Origin: Choristoneura fumiferana
Taxonomy: Eukaryota > Arthropoda > Insecta > Lepidoptera > Tortricidae
Length of the DNA: 64,000 nt
Direction: 5' to 3'
Assembly (NCBI RefSeq): GCF_025370935.1
Contig: NC_133472.1
Location: 11,592,616-11,656,615 of the forward strand
In this document: piece after piece, positions 57,201-64,000 of the stretch
How positions within the stretch are numbered: the first letter of the stretch is position 1
Layout: each line of letters begins with the position of its first letter
The notes under the pieces: generated by a model
What the model was told of the DNA's origin: nothing
Seen by the model: the letters and a program-made list of their open reading frames with translations, nothing else
The model's database searches: none
Position numbers and translations under genes: made by a program

Positions 57201-60200
57201 TAATATTTTTTGATAATCTAACTACCTACCTATCTGAGTAATGATATGTTTTTAATTTGGCCTCTTGCAGTTAAATGTCTGTTGCTCAAAAAAAAATTGT
57301 TATACTATTTCAAACTAACAATATTAAGGGGCTGTTTCACCACCCACTGATTAATTTTATTTGACGGATAAATGTGATGCCATCTCTGTCTATTTGAACA
57401 AAACAAACAGATACAGCATTGCATTTATCCATCAGATAAATTTAATCAATGAATGGTGAAACAGTGGGTAAATGTCTAACTTTTTAACTCCACTCATAAT
57501 ATACAAAACTGTCCATATGTTCAATCAAAGACATACTTCAACTGTCAATTAAAAATGGAACCGAAAGTTTGTTAATAGTCAAAACAATAGAAATTTCCTT
57601 TGTGCATTCTACAAATGTATTCTTTCAGTGAAATTTGTGTTTGATTATACAATGGTTGGCCCAGATAATATACTACCACTAACTTTTCTTCCATCCAAGG
57701 TGTAAACTGTTCTGACACCACTAGGGAGAGTCACATTTTCCACCAATGATCTTGTCAAATCAGCTATCAAGCTGTCAAAGGACCTGTAACAAGATGAAAA
57801 GTTAATCTAAGGTTTGAAATATAATTTTTCACAGCAACTTGTGGCATAGACATTATAAGTATAACATCAGTTAGGATAAACGTCCCAGTGCTCCATACGC
57901 CAATGCCCAATAGATGACCTCCTGCTATCACCTCTATTGTTAATAAATAACAAAATTACAGATGGTTAATAATGGGACATCTGACAGTGACAAGCACTTG
58001 TATGTTTTATTTACAATACATTTTCAAATCAAAATAGGGACAAAGCAATGTTTCCGATGTATTTCCATTAGTTTAATTTTAATTAAATTTTGTTTCTTAT
58101 ATTAAGGGGCTACCTGAGGTTTTCATTGATTTTTGACAAGTTTTGAATCATATCTCCTACTTTTACACTATAGATAGAATTATAAGTTAAATGGCTAACA
58201 GTTCTCGCAATCTTTTATCTCCATTTTTGTCTACCGGATTTTGAAAAAAATTAATACTTAATTTTGTATGATTTTTTTTAAACATTGTCTGAAAAAAAAA
58301 ACACTTATTTCGTATCTCTATTGACGTGAAAGATCTAACATATACGAAATCTACATATTTGGGTTTGTCTTTGACGTCTCTAAAAACTGGTTGAGGGTTT
58401 TCATTTGAAACTAATTAACACAAAAGTTATGGCCAGAAAACCAGTTTTTTGACATAAAATTGTTCAACTTTGATGCCAAATATCTAAAAAACATTGAACT
58501 TTGAAGTAAATATGGGATACTATATTGCTTAAAGCCGTTGTTGTTAATATAATAAGCTACAAAAATCATCAGAAAACTAAGGAATTCAGATCGAAGGTCA
58601 TTGGGGCATGGGATCCCCTTAAGTATAACATGTATAATAATTAATACATATATAAAATTTTAATTTTTGTTTTAAAGATAATGCAACATTTGCAAATACA
58701 ATTTTAATTTACTACAGATACAGTGAAAGCAAGACATAAAACAGTACTACAACATTTACCTCAACATTTCATACAGTGACCATGGTCATTGGTTGAAAAG
58801 GCTGAATTTATGTTACAGTTTTTATATTTTGATAACAAATAATATCAACAGGAAAGTAAAAAGTTACTCAGCCATAATTTATTGGTGTAATGTACATAAG
58901 TGTCAGCACACAATCTTTTCCTGTTCACATTTACATTTGTTCTAAATAAATTTGAATTAATAACACCTACACATATTTATTACAAGGTTTCTGATTTCAT
59001 TTTTCCAAGACTCCTTTTTAACTCAGCAAAGATCTATACATAGATATCATACCTCCTACCTTATTTTTGGTAACTTTCATAATTTCTGGGAAATCGAGGC
59101 TGATAGTGTATATGTACATTATCTATTCATGCAAACATAATAACCACTCACTCAAGCACTCACTGACTCATCATATAACCATGGAGATCTATATTATAGA
59201 TAACTGGCTTTTGCTTTGCCTGCAACTTTACCTGCTTAGAATTCAGTTATTGGAAACCTTCAGGAAATATAAAATTGCCTGAGATAACATGTTTTGAGTT
59301 CTTTCATTTTATATATTATCTGTGTGACAAATTTCATCTAAATCCTTGCAGCTCTTTTCATGATTGAGTAACAAACATTCTAATATGTAAATTTTCATAT
59401 TTATATTATTATAGTAGGATTTTTAGTAATATTAATAGCTTTTACTACTAGGATAGTAGTAGTAGTTTAAAGTTGGCACATTAGCAGTAGAAAAATATAA
59501 CATTATAGAATCATTACAAAATAAGAAAAACCTTTACAGAGCAGCAGTGCACAGCATTATATACATTCAGAGATAGGTAGGTACTATATACATAGAAATG
59601 AATTGAATGAATCAATATTTTAAAATTAAAATAGGTAGTATATTGAGAGCATTAGCAATGGTGTTAAACAGATTAAAGCATTATATTTTTGGAGGCAGGA
59701 TGATAACAATGCATAAATCAAAACAAATAAACAGCATAATAAACAGCAAAACTGCAAAATTGTAACAACATAAAAAAATTAATAAAGTCAAAACCGTATA
59801 TAGCAACACCAGACATAACAACATCAAATGTAAAAACCAAGAAAAAAGTACCAACACAATTTTATATATAGATAGAATCATTCACAATGATCCGTGCCGT
59901 GGTTCTTATTACAATGTCATTAATGTCTATTTTTGACAAAGTCACCCATCTTCGTGGATGGCACTAGGTATATCTACCTGCCAAAATAACACTGGTTATA
60001 TCAACCGTGTTTAACAACCAAGTATTGCTGTCACTTTGATGTCATTATTTAATAAACCATATTGACTGTACATAAGGCATTATAATTTTTCTATTTTGTC
60101 TACATAAGAAAACCGATAGACATGTAAAACATTACCACTTGTAAAATAATGCCAATAATGTCTGTAACTTGAAAGTTTGACTTTAGCAACATATTAATTT

Positions 60201-61246
60201 GATAGGAACTTGTTTAAAAATTGGTAAGTAGACCACTTATTTGGCTGATGGTACATAGCTTGACTAAATTGGTTTGTTTTTTTATCATGTTCATAATAAC
60301 CAGCATTGACGCATGAAAAAAAATTTAGAAAAAATATGCAACAGGCAACAAGACAAGCATAGTCTAATAAAGCTAAGTACAAAGATAGATGTTGAATATT
60401 ATCTTTGTACTCAACTGTACAAGATAAATATGTGAAAAGGTTAATTTAGGTATCAATCAAGCAGTTTGTTACATTTTCATTAGAAGTAGACAAAATTGAA
60501 TCCAAAACAGTTTAATAAACTTATCAGTGCTGTGGTATGAGAACAAAAATAAGTAGATACTGATAACAGCCAGTAAATATAGATAACAGTAGGATTGTGA
60601 CATTTAGGGCTTGCATATAATGCTATTTCAGAATGAAATTTGATTTAATTCAAACTTCTCATTTCAGCACTAAACCTAATGTTTTACCATAATTATTTAT
60701 TTTTGTGTATATTTTGAATTGAATCTGTTTTATTCTGAAGGTGCAAATATGTTTACCAAATGCATAAAACAATCAGCCGTTAAATTCCTGTCCAGCTCAA
60801 GGTAGTGATACTAAAGGACTACCCTGAAAACTAGCTAAAAAGCTGTCTGAGCATCAAGACCATTATAAACAGATTTAGTGAGGGGTTATCAGCATAAATT
60901 GCGTGGCTTCAGGACTACTTGTTGCACTCTCTCCAATTGAATTAGAATAGATTTAGGAGCTCCTAAATGGTCAATTACCGTACTAAGTATGTTTCAATTA
61001 TGAAGTTTAGTGAAAGTGGGTAAACTGTGTTCAAAGTTTGATTCATGTATTAAGTTCACTTATCAAGAAAATTACTACTAACCTGTATCTTTCTGACAGT
61101 ACTGGAAGTGTAATTCCCGAAAAGAACTTGTCACCATTCCGAAAAAACCTCACTCGTTTTGCCTTTCTCGTTCGAGGAAATATACGTTTTTCGAGCTCAC
61201 TAACGGAACTCGATTGGCTCCCACTGCCACTCAGATTATTCTCCAT
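42268..61246 (-). CDS. Doublecortin-like kinase (tandem DCX domains plus CaMK-type kinase)
   Basis: A microtubule-binding serine/threonine kinase of the DCLK family (Drosophila CG17528 type). Thirteen exons, minus strand: 61083-61246, 57684-57783, 56807-56947, 54653-54772, 53920-54107, 53644-53727, 49692-49867, 49291-49409, 49052-49151, 46221-46366, 44506-44655, 42988-43230, 42268-42318. They give 593 residues. DCX1 is about 27-115 (KAKRVRFFRNGDKFFSG, LPSGVRTVYTLDGRK). DCX2 is about 160-250 (KLVTLIRNGTKPRK, VKLDTGCVRKVFT). A serine/alanine-rich linker follows. The kinase is about 313-575: glycine loop GEGYFAVV (325-332), lysine K347, HRD 437-439 in IVHRDIKPENLL, DFG 462-464, CGTPTYVAPE, DVWAAGVIL, HPWMA. 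All catalytic residues are present. The final small exon (DDYDSKYNEWYDGDSA) is less certain: the frame also stays open past HPWMA to 42784. At least four donors read GTTAGT. Confidence 0.93.
42784..42987 (-). other. Possible read-through C-terminus of DCLK
   Basis: Beyond the inferred donor GCG|GTTAGT the kinase frame stays open for 67 more codons to a stop at 42784. If the last intron is retained this would give a different tail (ending KQQDRSSF). Two related words, CTAGTTTGTCTACCCTG and CTAGTTGCCTACCCTG, occur within it on the plus strand. I favour splicing, because the downstream exon begins with DD as in vertebrate DCLK and the same donor hexamer is used elsewhere in the gene. Confidence 0.4.
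43507..44145. repeat. AATATCGA-rich palindrome (middle layer)
   Basis: The left arm is a degenerate run of AATATCGAAA-type words. The right arm is the reverse complement (TTTCGATATT words). The arm ends AATATCGAAATTTAAAATAT and ATATTTTAAATTTCGATATT pair closely. Each arm is itself internally repetitive, with CGA recurring every ~14 bases. The pattern gives spurious short frames on both strands. Confidence 0.8.
43732..43869. repeat. GC-rich palindrome (innermost layer)
   Basis: GGCACTCGCCGGCCGCTGCC and GCGGCACG pair with CGTGCCGC and GGAGCGGCCGGCGAGTGCC. The interior is GCTCGCT-rich. The left arm recurs alone at 7797-7877. Confidence 0.78.
44696..44818. mobile_element. Partial copy of the ATTAAATATAATGACCCGG element
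   Basis: It keeps only the right half: GTTGCTCCTAGAGGTAGGGC, GCATGTCGAGCTAAACTCGA and TTATCCGGGTTAAT. Compare 19620-19880. It lies in a DCLK intron. Confidence 0.65.
45871..45946. mobile_element. Short palindromic MITE, AGGGATTGTCGGCC type
   Basis: CGCGAACAGGGATTGTCGGC and CTCGTTA at the left pair with AACGACTCG and GCCGGCAATCCCCTATTTCG at the right. About 76 bp, in a DCLK intron. Confidence 0.65.
46820..47050 (+). pseudogene. Probable transposon-derived ORF fragment in a DCLK intron
   Basis: A plus-strand frame reads NNDAIRNHIYGYYERREIP followed by TLLKLTQSLKESEL. This resembles the N-terminal helix-turn-helix segments of repetitive DNA-transposon-related proteins in insect genomes. There is no ATG at the start of the open frame, it lies antisense inside DCLK, and nothing downstream continues it. 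The family was not identified. Confidence 0.4.
47512..47990 (-). mobile_element. Unclassified repeat with decayed coding fragment, copy 1
   Basis: It aligns over its whole length with 54936-55404. The plus strand has GGTTATCAATTCGGTTATTT and ACCTCAGAACTCCGTCATTT. The minus strand keeps SDAETFIIEES and, after a frameshift, VPFHHMHYEEHKLLSNCIKI, matching the other copy residue by residue. It lies in a DCLK intron. Confidence 0.65.
50555..52281 (+). mobile_element. Non-autonomous Helitron-like element with a different minisatellite
   Basis: It starts TCTATATATATAAAAGAAGA with TGACTGACTGACTTAAGATC and ends GAAGCCGCGGGCAAAAGCTA then G, followed by T. The 3' end is close to that of 12178-13630, but the interior is an unrelated array of ~110-140 bp monomers. 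No Rep/helicase ORF. It lies in the DCLK intron between 49868 and 53643. Confidence 0.78.
50760..51910 (+). repeat. Minisatellite inside the second Helitron type
   Basis: At least seven monomers carry variants of GGGAAAATGCAAAATTCCC, GATTTTAAAAATTCTTTCAC and AGAAAGCTACACTATC. Spacing varies from about 110 to 140 bases and drifts further at the right end. Confidence 0.82.
52357..52570 (-). mobile_element. Helitron-type fragment (reversed)
   Basis: It begins TAACTGTTGCCCGCGACTCC and contains GCTATCCCGCGGGAACTATG and CCTAAATCGGTTCAGCGGTT. It lies about 75 bases downstream of the larger Helitron end, in the opposite orientation. Confidence 0.6.
52991..53106. mobile_element. Palindromic MITE, GCAGCGTTTCCACCA type
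   Basis: GTTTCCACCAATAATGTGCG and AGGATGTGTC pair with GACACATCCT and CGCACAGCACATCTCTGGTG with GGAAACAGC. A third, partial arm (TTTCCACCAGAGATGCTGC) follows at 53159-53177, suggesting a second damaged copy beside it. Confidence 0.78.
53428..53568. mobile_element. Palindromic MITE, GGGCTGTTTCACCA type, copy 1
   Basis: A nearly perfect 141 bp inverted repeat: GGGCTGTTTCACCATCCATT at the left and AATGGATGGTGAAACAGCCC at the right, with GACGGTTAAATGTGATGCCG matched by CGGCATCACATTTAACCGTC. Flanking ATA on both sides may be the target duplication. It is 76 bases from DCLK exon 53644-53727. Confidence 0.9.
54839..55574. mobile_element. Element with TACAGTCGAGTTCATAAAC ends enclosing the unclassified repeat
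   Basis: TACAGTCGAGTTCATAAACT and TGTGAGCAAAAATT at the left are the reverse complement of AATTTTTGCTCACA and AGTTTATGAACTCGACTGTA at the right. Between the ends lies the repeat of 54936-55404, plus a TTATAACAAAAAC / TTTTTGTTATAAC hairpin near 55490-55530. It lies in a DCLK intron. Confidence 0.75.
54936..55404 (-). mobile_element. Unclassified repeat with open coding fragment, copy 2
   Basis: The minus strand holds an open frame (94 residues at 55150-55434) with SDAETFIIEES, VPFNHMNYDELKLLSNCVKV and VQEQMHELLLNILK. The left part has ACCGACTTCAAAAAAAGGAG and ACCTCAGAACTCCGTCATTT, a word common in lepidopteran repeats. I do not recognise the protein. Confidence 0.6.
55572..55710. mobile_element. 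Palindromic MITE, TACAGTCAGCATCAAAAGTAGC type
   Basis: TACAGTCAGCATCAAAAGTA with GC at the left pairs with GCTACTTTTGATGCTGACTG with TA at the right. It abuts the end of the previous inverted-repeat element, sharing TACAGTC-like ends. Confidence 0.82.
55746..55928. mobile_element. Palindromic MITE, CCACATTAAGGCTACTGATT type
   Basis: CCACATTAAGGCTACTGATT and ACTAATACGATACAA at the left pair exactly with TTGTATCGTATTAGT and AATCAGTAGCCTTAATGTGG at the right. About 183 bp, in a DCLK intron. Confidence 0.88.
56195..56460. mobile_element. Probable retrotransposon-derived repeat
   Basis: More GC-rich than its surroundings, with CCGGCTGTCTTACTCTCCAC, TTCACGGCAGGATTAGCGAG and CAAGGTCCTACCACCTGC. 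I recognise this as a word set of a dispersed lepidopteran repeat. The exact element class is uncertain. Confidence 0.4.
57327..57468. mobile_element. Palindromic MITE, GGGCTGTTTCACCA type, copy 2
   Basis: GGGGCTGTTTCACCACCCAC at the left pairs with ATGAATGGTGAAACAGTGG at the right. It is more diverged than copy 1 at 53428-53568. In a DCLK intron. Confidence 0.82.
58102..58622. mobile_element. Element with TTAAGGGG ends
   Basis: It starts TTAAGGGGCTACCTGAGG and ends GGCATGGGATCCCCTTAA. The TTAAGGGG ends are inverted and TTAA is at both edges. 521 bp with no open frame of note. TTAA suggests a piggyBac-like origin. Confidence 0.6.
59203..59420 (-). mobile_element. Helitron-type fragment (reversed)
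   Basis: It begins ACTGGCTTTTGCTTTGCCTG, has CATGATTGAGTAACAAACAT and ends ATATTATTATAGTAGGA, the reverse of a TCCTACTAATA-type start. A decayed, internally deleted copy in DCLK intron 1. Confidence 0.6.
59881..59975. repeat. Dispersed ~90 bp repeat, copy 3 (inverted)
   Basis: GTGCCGTGGTTCTTATTACA and TTTTTGACAAAGTCACCCAT are the reverse complement of the words in 3890-3983. Confidence 0.55.
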
Positions 61247-61839
61247 TGTAGAAACAAAGTTGGCAGAAAGTTATGCTGCCGTCTTCTACTAATATAATTC
61301 ACTTTAACCCTCACTTTTTGCACCAATCCAATATATTGAATAAATTTGTGAACTATGTAGGGAGCGACGGAAGTGGGAAAGCAAAATAGGTAGGTACTAG
61401 ACTAGGTTCAACGCGTACAGTTGGTTCATTGGTTAACTAAGCTACCCATTCATTGTCTGTCTAGCATGACATGAGTGACATGACAGTCCGATTAGGTAGA
61501 TAAGCTCATACCTACTAGAAAGCAGTTTTTTTTTGGGGTTTGACACTGACTGACACTATCCTGCAAAATATCAATCAAATCATTCATTCATTTCTTTACT
61601 ATTTTTTCGTCAGCTTCCTTTGGGTTTCTAAATATTTTCTAAAGTAGCAAAAATAGATTCGTATCTAGCAAGTCCAGTAAAACAAGTAGAACCAATTTAA
61701 TGAAATGAATAACGATAAAATCCACGGCCTACGGCTGCAACCCTGTGGCCGTTACGGCTTTTCGCAAATTCAAAGGTTGTAAATTAATTAATTTATAACA
61801 AATTCACTATTACTGACTTTTTTTTTGCTTGCAACTCTC

Positions 61840-62085
61840 GAGGCACTACCAATACTAGCATGCTCATTAGGCAAACGCGTTCACACTTGCTTATTACCTG
61901 TCCCCCTTCCACCCCCGCATTAACTAGCATGCTCGAAAATAGCAGGGCCTGCTATTAGAGATCATGCCACAAAAAGCATGCTCGATAGTAGCATGTCCTG
62001 TTCACACATGCTAGTAGGTAGCATTTGCTCGATAGTAGCATGCTGTCGTGCTATTAACGAGCTTGTGTAACAGTGGCTTTGTTCT
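61840..62085. repeat. Repeated AGCATGCTCGATAGTAGCATG words
   Basis: Tandem and inverted copies of AGCATGCTCGA and TAGTAGCATG, with GTTCACACTTGCT and GTTCACACATGCTAG. It may be a decayed MITE, but boundaries are unclear. Confidence 0.5.
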
Positions 62086-62116
62086 TATTCGAAACAAAAA
62101 CGCTGCACGCTGATGC

Positions 62117-62456
62117 TGCAGGGCTACTATGAAACTCGAAACTCGAATTTCGTGTCGTGCGGTCCCTCTGACGCTTAAACCAAAGTCTAAAGGTAAACGT
62201 CCACTTGTCGGTAGCGTACGCATCGGACGCACCGCACGCAACGGATCGTAGTATTCTTTGTATAGAAACTCATATAAGTGCGTCCACCTGTCCGCATCGT
62301 AAGCATCGCACATTTCTATACAAAGCAACAAATCCGATACGTCCGAAGCGTACGATGCGGATAAGTGGACGCCTACCTTAAGAACTATTAAATACGAGAG
62401 CGAGAGAGACGGTACGATACGAACTTTGAGTTTCGAGTTTCATAGTAGCCCTGCTG
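62117..62456. mobile_element. Hairpin MITE, GGGCTACTACGAAACTCG family, copy 6, split by an insertion
   Basis: TGCAGGGCTACTATGAAACT at the left and AGTTTCATAGTAGCCCTGCT at the right are intact. The two ends share the same G-to-A change, consistent with hairpin or gene-conversion-like correction. The core is interrupted by 62191-62378. Confidence 0.87.
62191..62378. mobile_element. MITE nested in hairpin copy 6, with TAA target duplication
   Basis: AGGTAAACGTCCACTTGTC at the left is the near reverse complement of GATAAGTGGACGCCTACCT at the right. TAA flanks both ends (62188-62190 and 62379-62381), consistent with a PIF/Harbinger-type target. The interior shares CTTTGTATAGAAA and CAACAAATCCG with the outer arms at 43275-44215. 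Confidence 0.8.
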
Positions 62457-62804
62457 TGCCGGATCATGAATGGACAGCATTATTTTGACATATGTGAAAC
62501 GTTTTGAAAGAGATTTTTATTAGGGTACAGGAATTTAGAAAAACAGCCAAGCCAAATATTGTGCAAAGGGAAAAAAAATAGGCCGCAATCGACATAATAA
62601 AACAACATTATTAAAAGAAGGTAGTCCAAAATTTCAATTCAATTACGGTCTAACACACGTCGTAATTTGGTTTTTTACTATTGGCAGCATTGGCACTCGG
62701 AAACAGGTGACGCATTTACAATTTCGCGTTTGTCATAAATAAGTTAGGACAAAGGGGGCGAGTTTTATTTGTGAAATCCACAGTTGTAGAAATTTTTGTG
62801 CAAA

Positions 62805-63431
62805 ATGTCTTCAAGGCGAAAGGTACTCTTAAAAGTAATCATCTTGGGCGATAGTGGCGTGGGCAAGACGTCGCTCATGAACCAGTTCGTGAACAAAAAA
62901 TTTTCTAACCAGTACAAGGCAACAATAGGCGCAGATTTTCTCACGAAGGAGGTAATCGTCGATGATAGGATCGTTACAATGCAGATTTGGGATACAGCTG
63001 GGCAGGAGCGCTTCCAGTCACTCGGAGTAGCTTTCTACCGCGGGGCGGATTGTTGCGTCTTAGTGTTTGACGTAACTGCCCCGAACACTTTTAAGTCCTT
63101 GGAGAGTTGGAGAGATGAATTTCTCATACAAGCTTCGCCGCGTGATCCTGAGAACTTCCCTTTCCTAATATTAGGTAATAAGGTTGATTTGGAAAACCGT
63201 GCTGTGACTCTCAAGCGTGCACAACAATGGTGTCAGAGCAAAAATGACATCCCATTCTACGAGACAAGTGCCAAAGAAGCTGTAAACGTGGAACTAGCCT
63301 TTCAGGAAATAGCCCGCCGCGCTCTGGCCCAGGAGACAGAGACAGAGCTGTACAACGAGTTCCCAGATCAGATAAAGTTGAATGCCAACGACTACAGCCG
63401 GGACCGGGAGAGGGACTCCTGCGCTTGCTAG
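62805..63431 (+). CDS. Rab7: Small GTPase Rab7
   Basis: A late-endosome and lysosome GTPase controlling endosome maturation, lysosome fusion and autophagosome clearance. 208 residues from ATG 62805, the conserved MSSRRKVLLKV start; the frame is open slightly upstream but without an ATG. All G motifs are intact: P-loop GDSGVGKTS (15-23), switch I T40 in YKATIGADFL, WDTAGQE (62-68), NKVD (125-128), TSAKEA. The Rab7-specific effector region is present (QSLGVAFYRGADCCVLVFDV). It ends CAC, a double-cysteine geranylgeranylation signal. The coding region has no intron, which could reflect intron loss or an old retrocopy, but it is undamaged and looks functional. It is head to head with DCLK. Confidence 0.97.
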   Translation: MSSRRKVLLKVIILGDSGVGKTSLMNQFVNKKFSNQYKATIGADFLTKEVIVDDRIVTMQIWDTAGQERFQSLGVAFYRGADCCVLVFDVTAPNTFKSLESWRDEFLIQASPRDPENFPFLILGNKVDLENRAVTLKRAQQWCQSKNDIPFYETSAKEAVNVELAFQEIARRALAQETETELYNEFPDQIKLNANDYSRDRERDSCAC

Positions 63432-64000
63432 GCCGACGGTCCGCCGATCATTTGCATATTCACGTCTCATTTTTATCACCTAAAATTACAAGAAAGTATA
63501 TTTAACTTTATTATGTAAGTAATGTTTTCATTTGTATCATTGTCTTGTAAAAATATAAAGCGACAATGAAAAGAAAAAATGTTTGTGATTTATTTGTTAT
63601 GCACTTGCCACTAATATTGTGTAATATCTATAGGTGCACTATTTTGCATTTCAATTCAAGAGATGGGCCCTTCTTTTTAACATCTAAACAAATAAATACT
63701 TGTTTTCTATAAACATTGAAAAACTTGTCATTTATTTACTTTTTTTATAGTTATGTTTGTTGGCTATTCTACATTGGTTCTTCTATGGTTTCTCTTAAAA
63801 CCAAATGATTTGAATTCATTTATCTCACTATGGGCATAAAGATGAAAGGCACTTTCTCTTATTTCAACTTTTGAACTTGGTAACAGCTGTTTTAGAATAA
63901 ATATCTTGCAATGTTGACTCTTATCAATACTTTTTATGTACTCAAAACGTCAAACAAGTGTACTTACATCTGCAATAAATAATTAATAAAATGATCCAAG
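63432..64000. other. Rab7 3'UTR and downstream DNA
   Basis: AT-rich. AATAAA at 63691-63696 is a possible poly(A) signal. An earlier variant, ATATAAAG at 63553, is weaker. Nothing else is recognised up to the window edge. Confidence 0.5.

Larger units (their letters stand above)
57784..61082. other. First intron of DCLK, 3.3 kb
   Basis: It holds a TTAA element (58102-58622), a Helitron fragment (59203-59420) and a dispersed repeat (59881-59975). The rest is AT-rich with nothing recognised. Confidence 0.7.
61247..62804. other. Stretch between the divergent DCLK and Rab7 genes
   Basis: It should hold both promoters. TGACA-type words cluster at 61480-61560 (GACATGAGTGACATGACAG, GACACTGACTGACACTATC). 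Positions 61840-62085 repeat TAGCATGCTCGATAGTAGCA-like words in both orientations. A hairpin MITE with a nested insertion fills 62117-62456. No further gene is seen. Confidence 0.6.

Noticed and set aside
62011..62331. 106-residue minus-strand frame
   Set aside because: It crosses MITE boundaries (hairpin copy 6 and its nested insertion) and has no recognisable domain.

Overview
This window is nuclear DNA from an insect, almost certainly a moth or butterfly (Lepidoptera). The protein genes are split by AT-rich introns with GT..AG borders and encode conserved animal proteins. The spaces between and inside them are packed with repeat types familiar from Lepidoptera: Helitron-like elements with CTAG ends, palindromic miniature elements (MITEs), a tRNA-derived SINE, a decayed mariner, and fragments of non-LTR retrotransposons. 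No operon, CRISPR array or phage-like module is present.

Six host genes were resolved, with exon borders reconstructed by hand. From left to right: (1) AP-3 complex mu subunit (carmine homologue), minus strand, 10 coding exons, 416 residues, 2894-9375. (2) Ribosomal protein S5/uS7, minus, one coding exon plus a 5'UTR intron, 15577-16236. (3) Succinyl-CoA ligase beta subunit, GTP-type (SUCLG2), plus, 4 coding exons, 423 residues, 18063-23420. (4) Mitochondrial processing peptidase alpha subunit (PMPCA), minus, 11 coding exons, 521 residues, 25389-33592, with a plausible alternative first exon at 36327-36337. (5) A doublecortin-like kinase (DCLK), minus, 13 coding exons, 593 residues, spanning 19 kb, 42268-61246. 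(6) Rab7, plus, a single uninterrupted coding exon, 208 residues, 62805-63431.

Layout: a decayed retrotransposon ORF1 with zinc knuckles fills the left edge (1-905). AP-3 mu is followed by a 6 kb repeat-rich gap (triple-nested MITE, 1.45 kb Helitron) before RpS5. RpS5 and SUCLG2 are head to head across 1.8 kb that holds another nested palindrome. SUCLG2 and PMPCA are tail to tail. The 8.7 kb between PMPCA and DCLK holds a second Helitron copy, a SINE and several MITEs and no recognised gene, apart from the possible first exon of PMPCA. DCLK and Rab7 are head to head.

Two products act in the mitochondrial matrix (SUCLG2 in the citric acid cycle, PMPCA in presequence removal) and two act in late-endosome/lysosome traffic (AP-3 mu, Rab7). 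Nothing shows that this clustering is functional. The most distinctive structure is transposon architecture: MITEs nested inside MITEs as concentric palindromes at several places, a recurrent ~130 bp hairpin family with six copies, and Helitrons carrying internal minisatellites whose monomer number differs between copies. I found no clear new biological system. Candidates worth checking are listed as findings.
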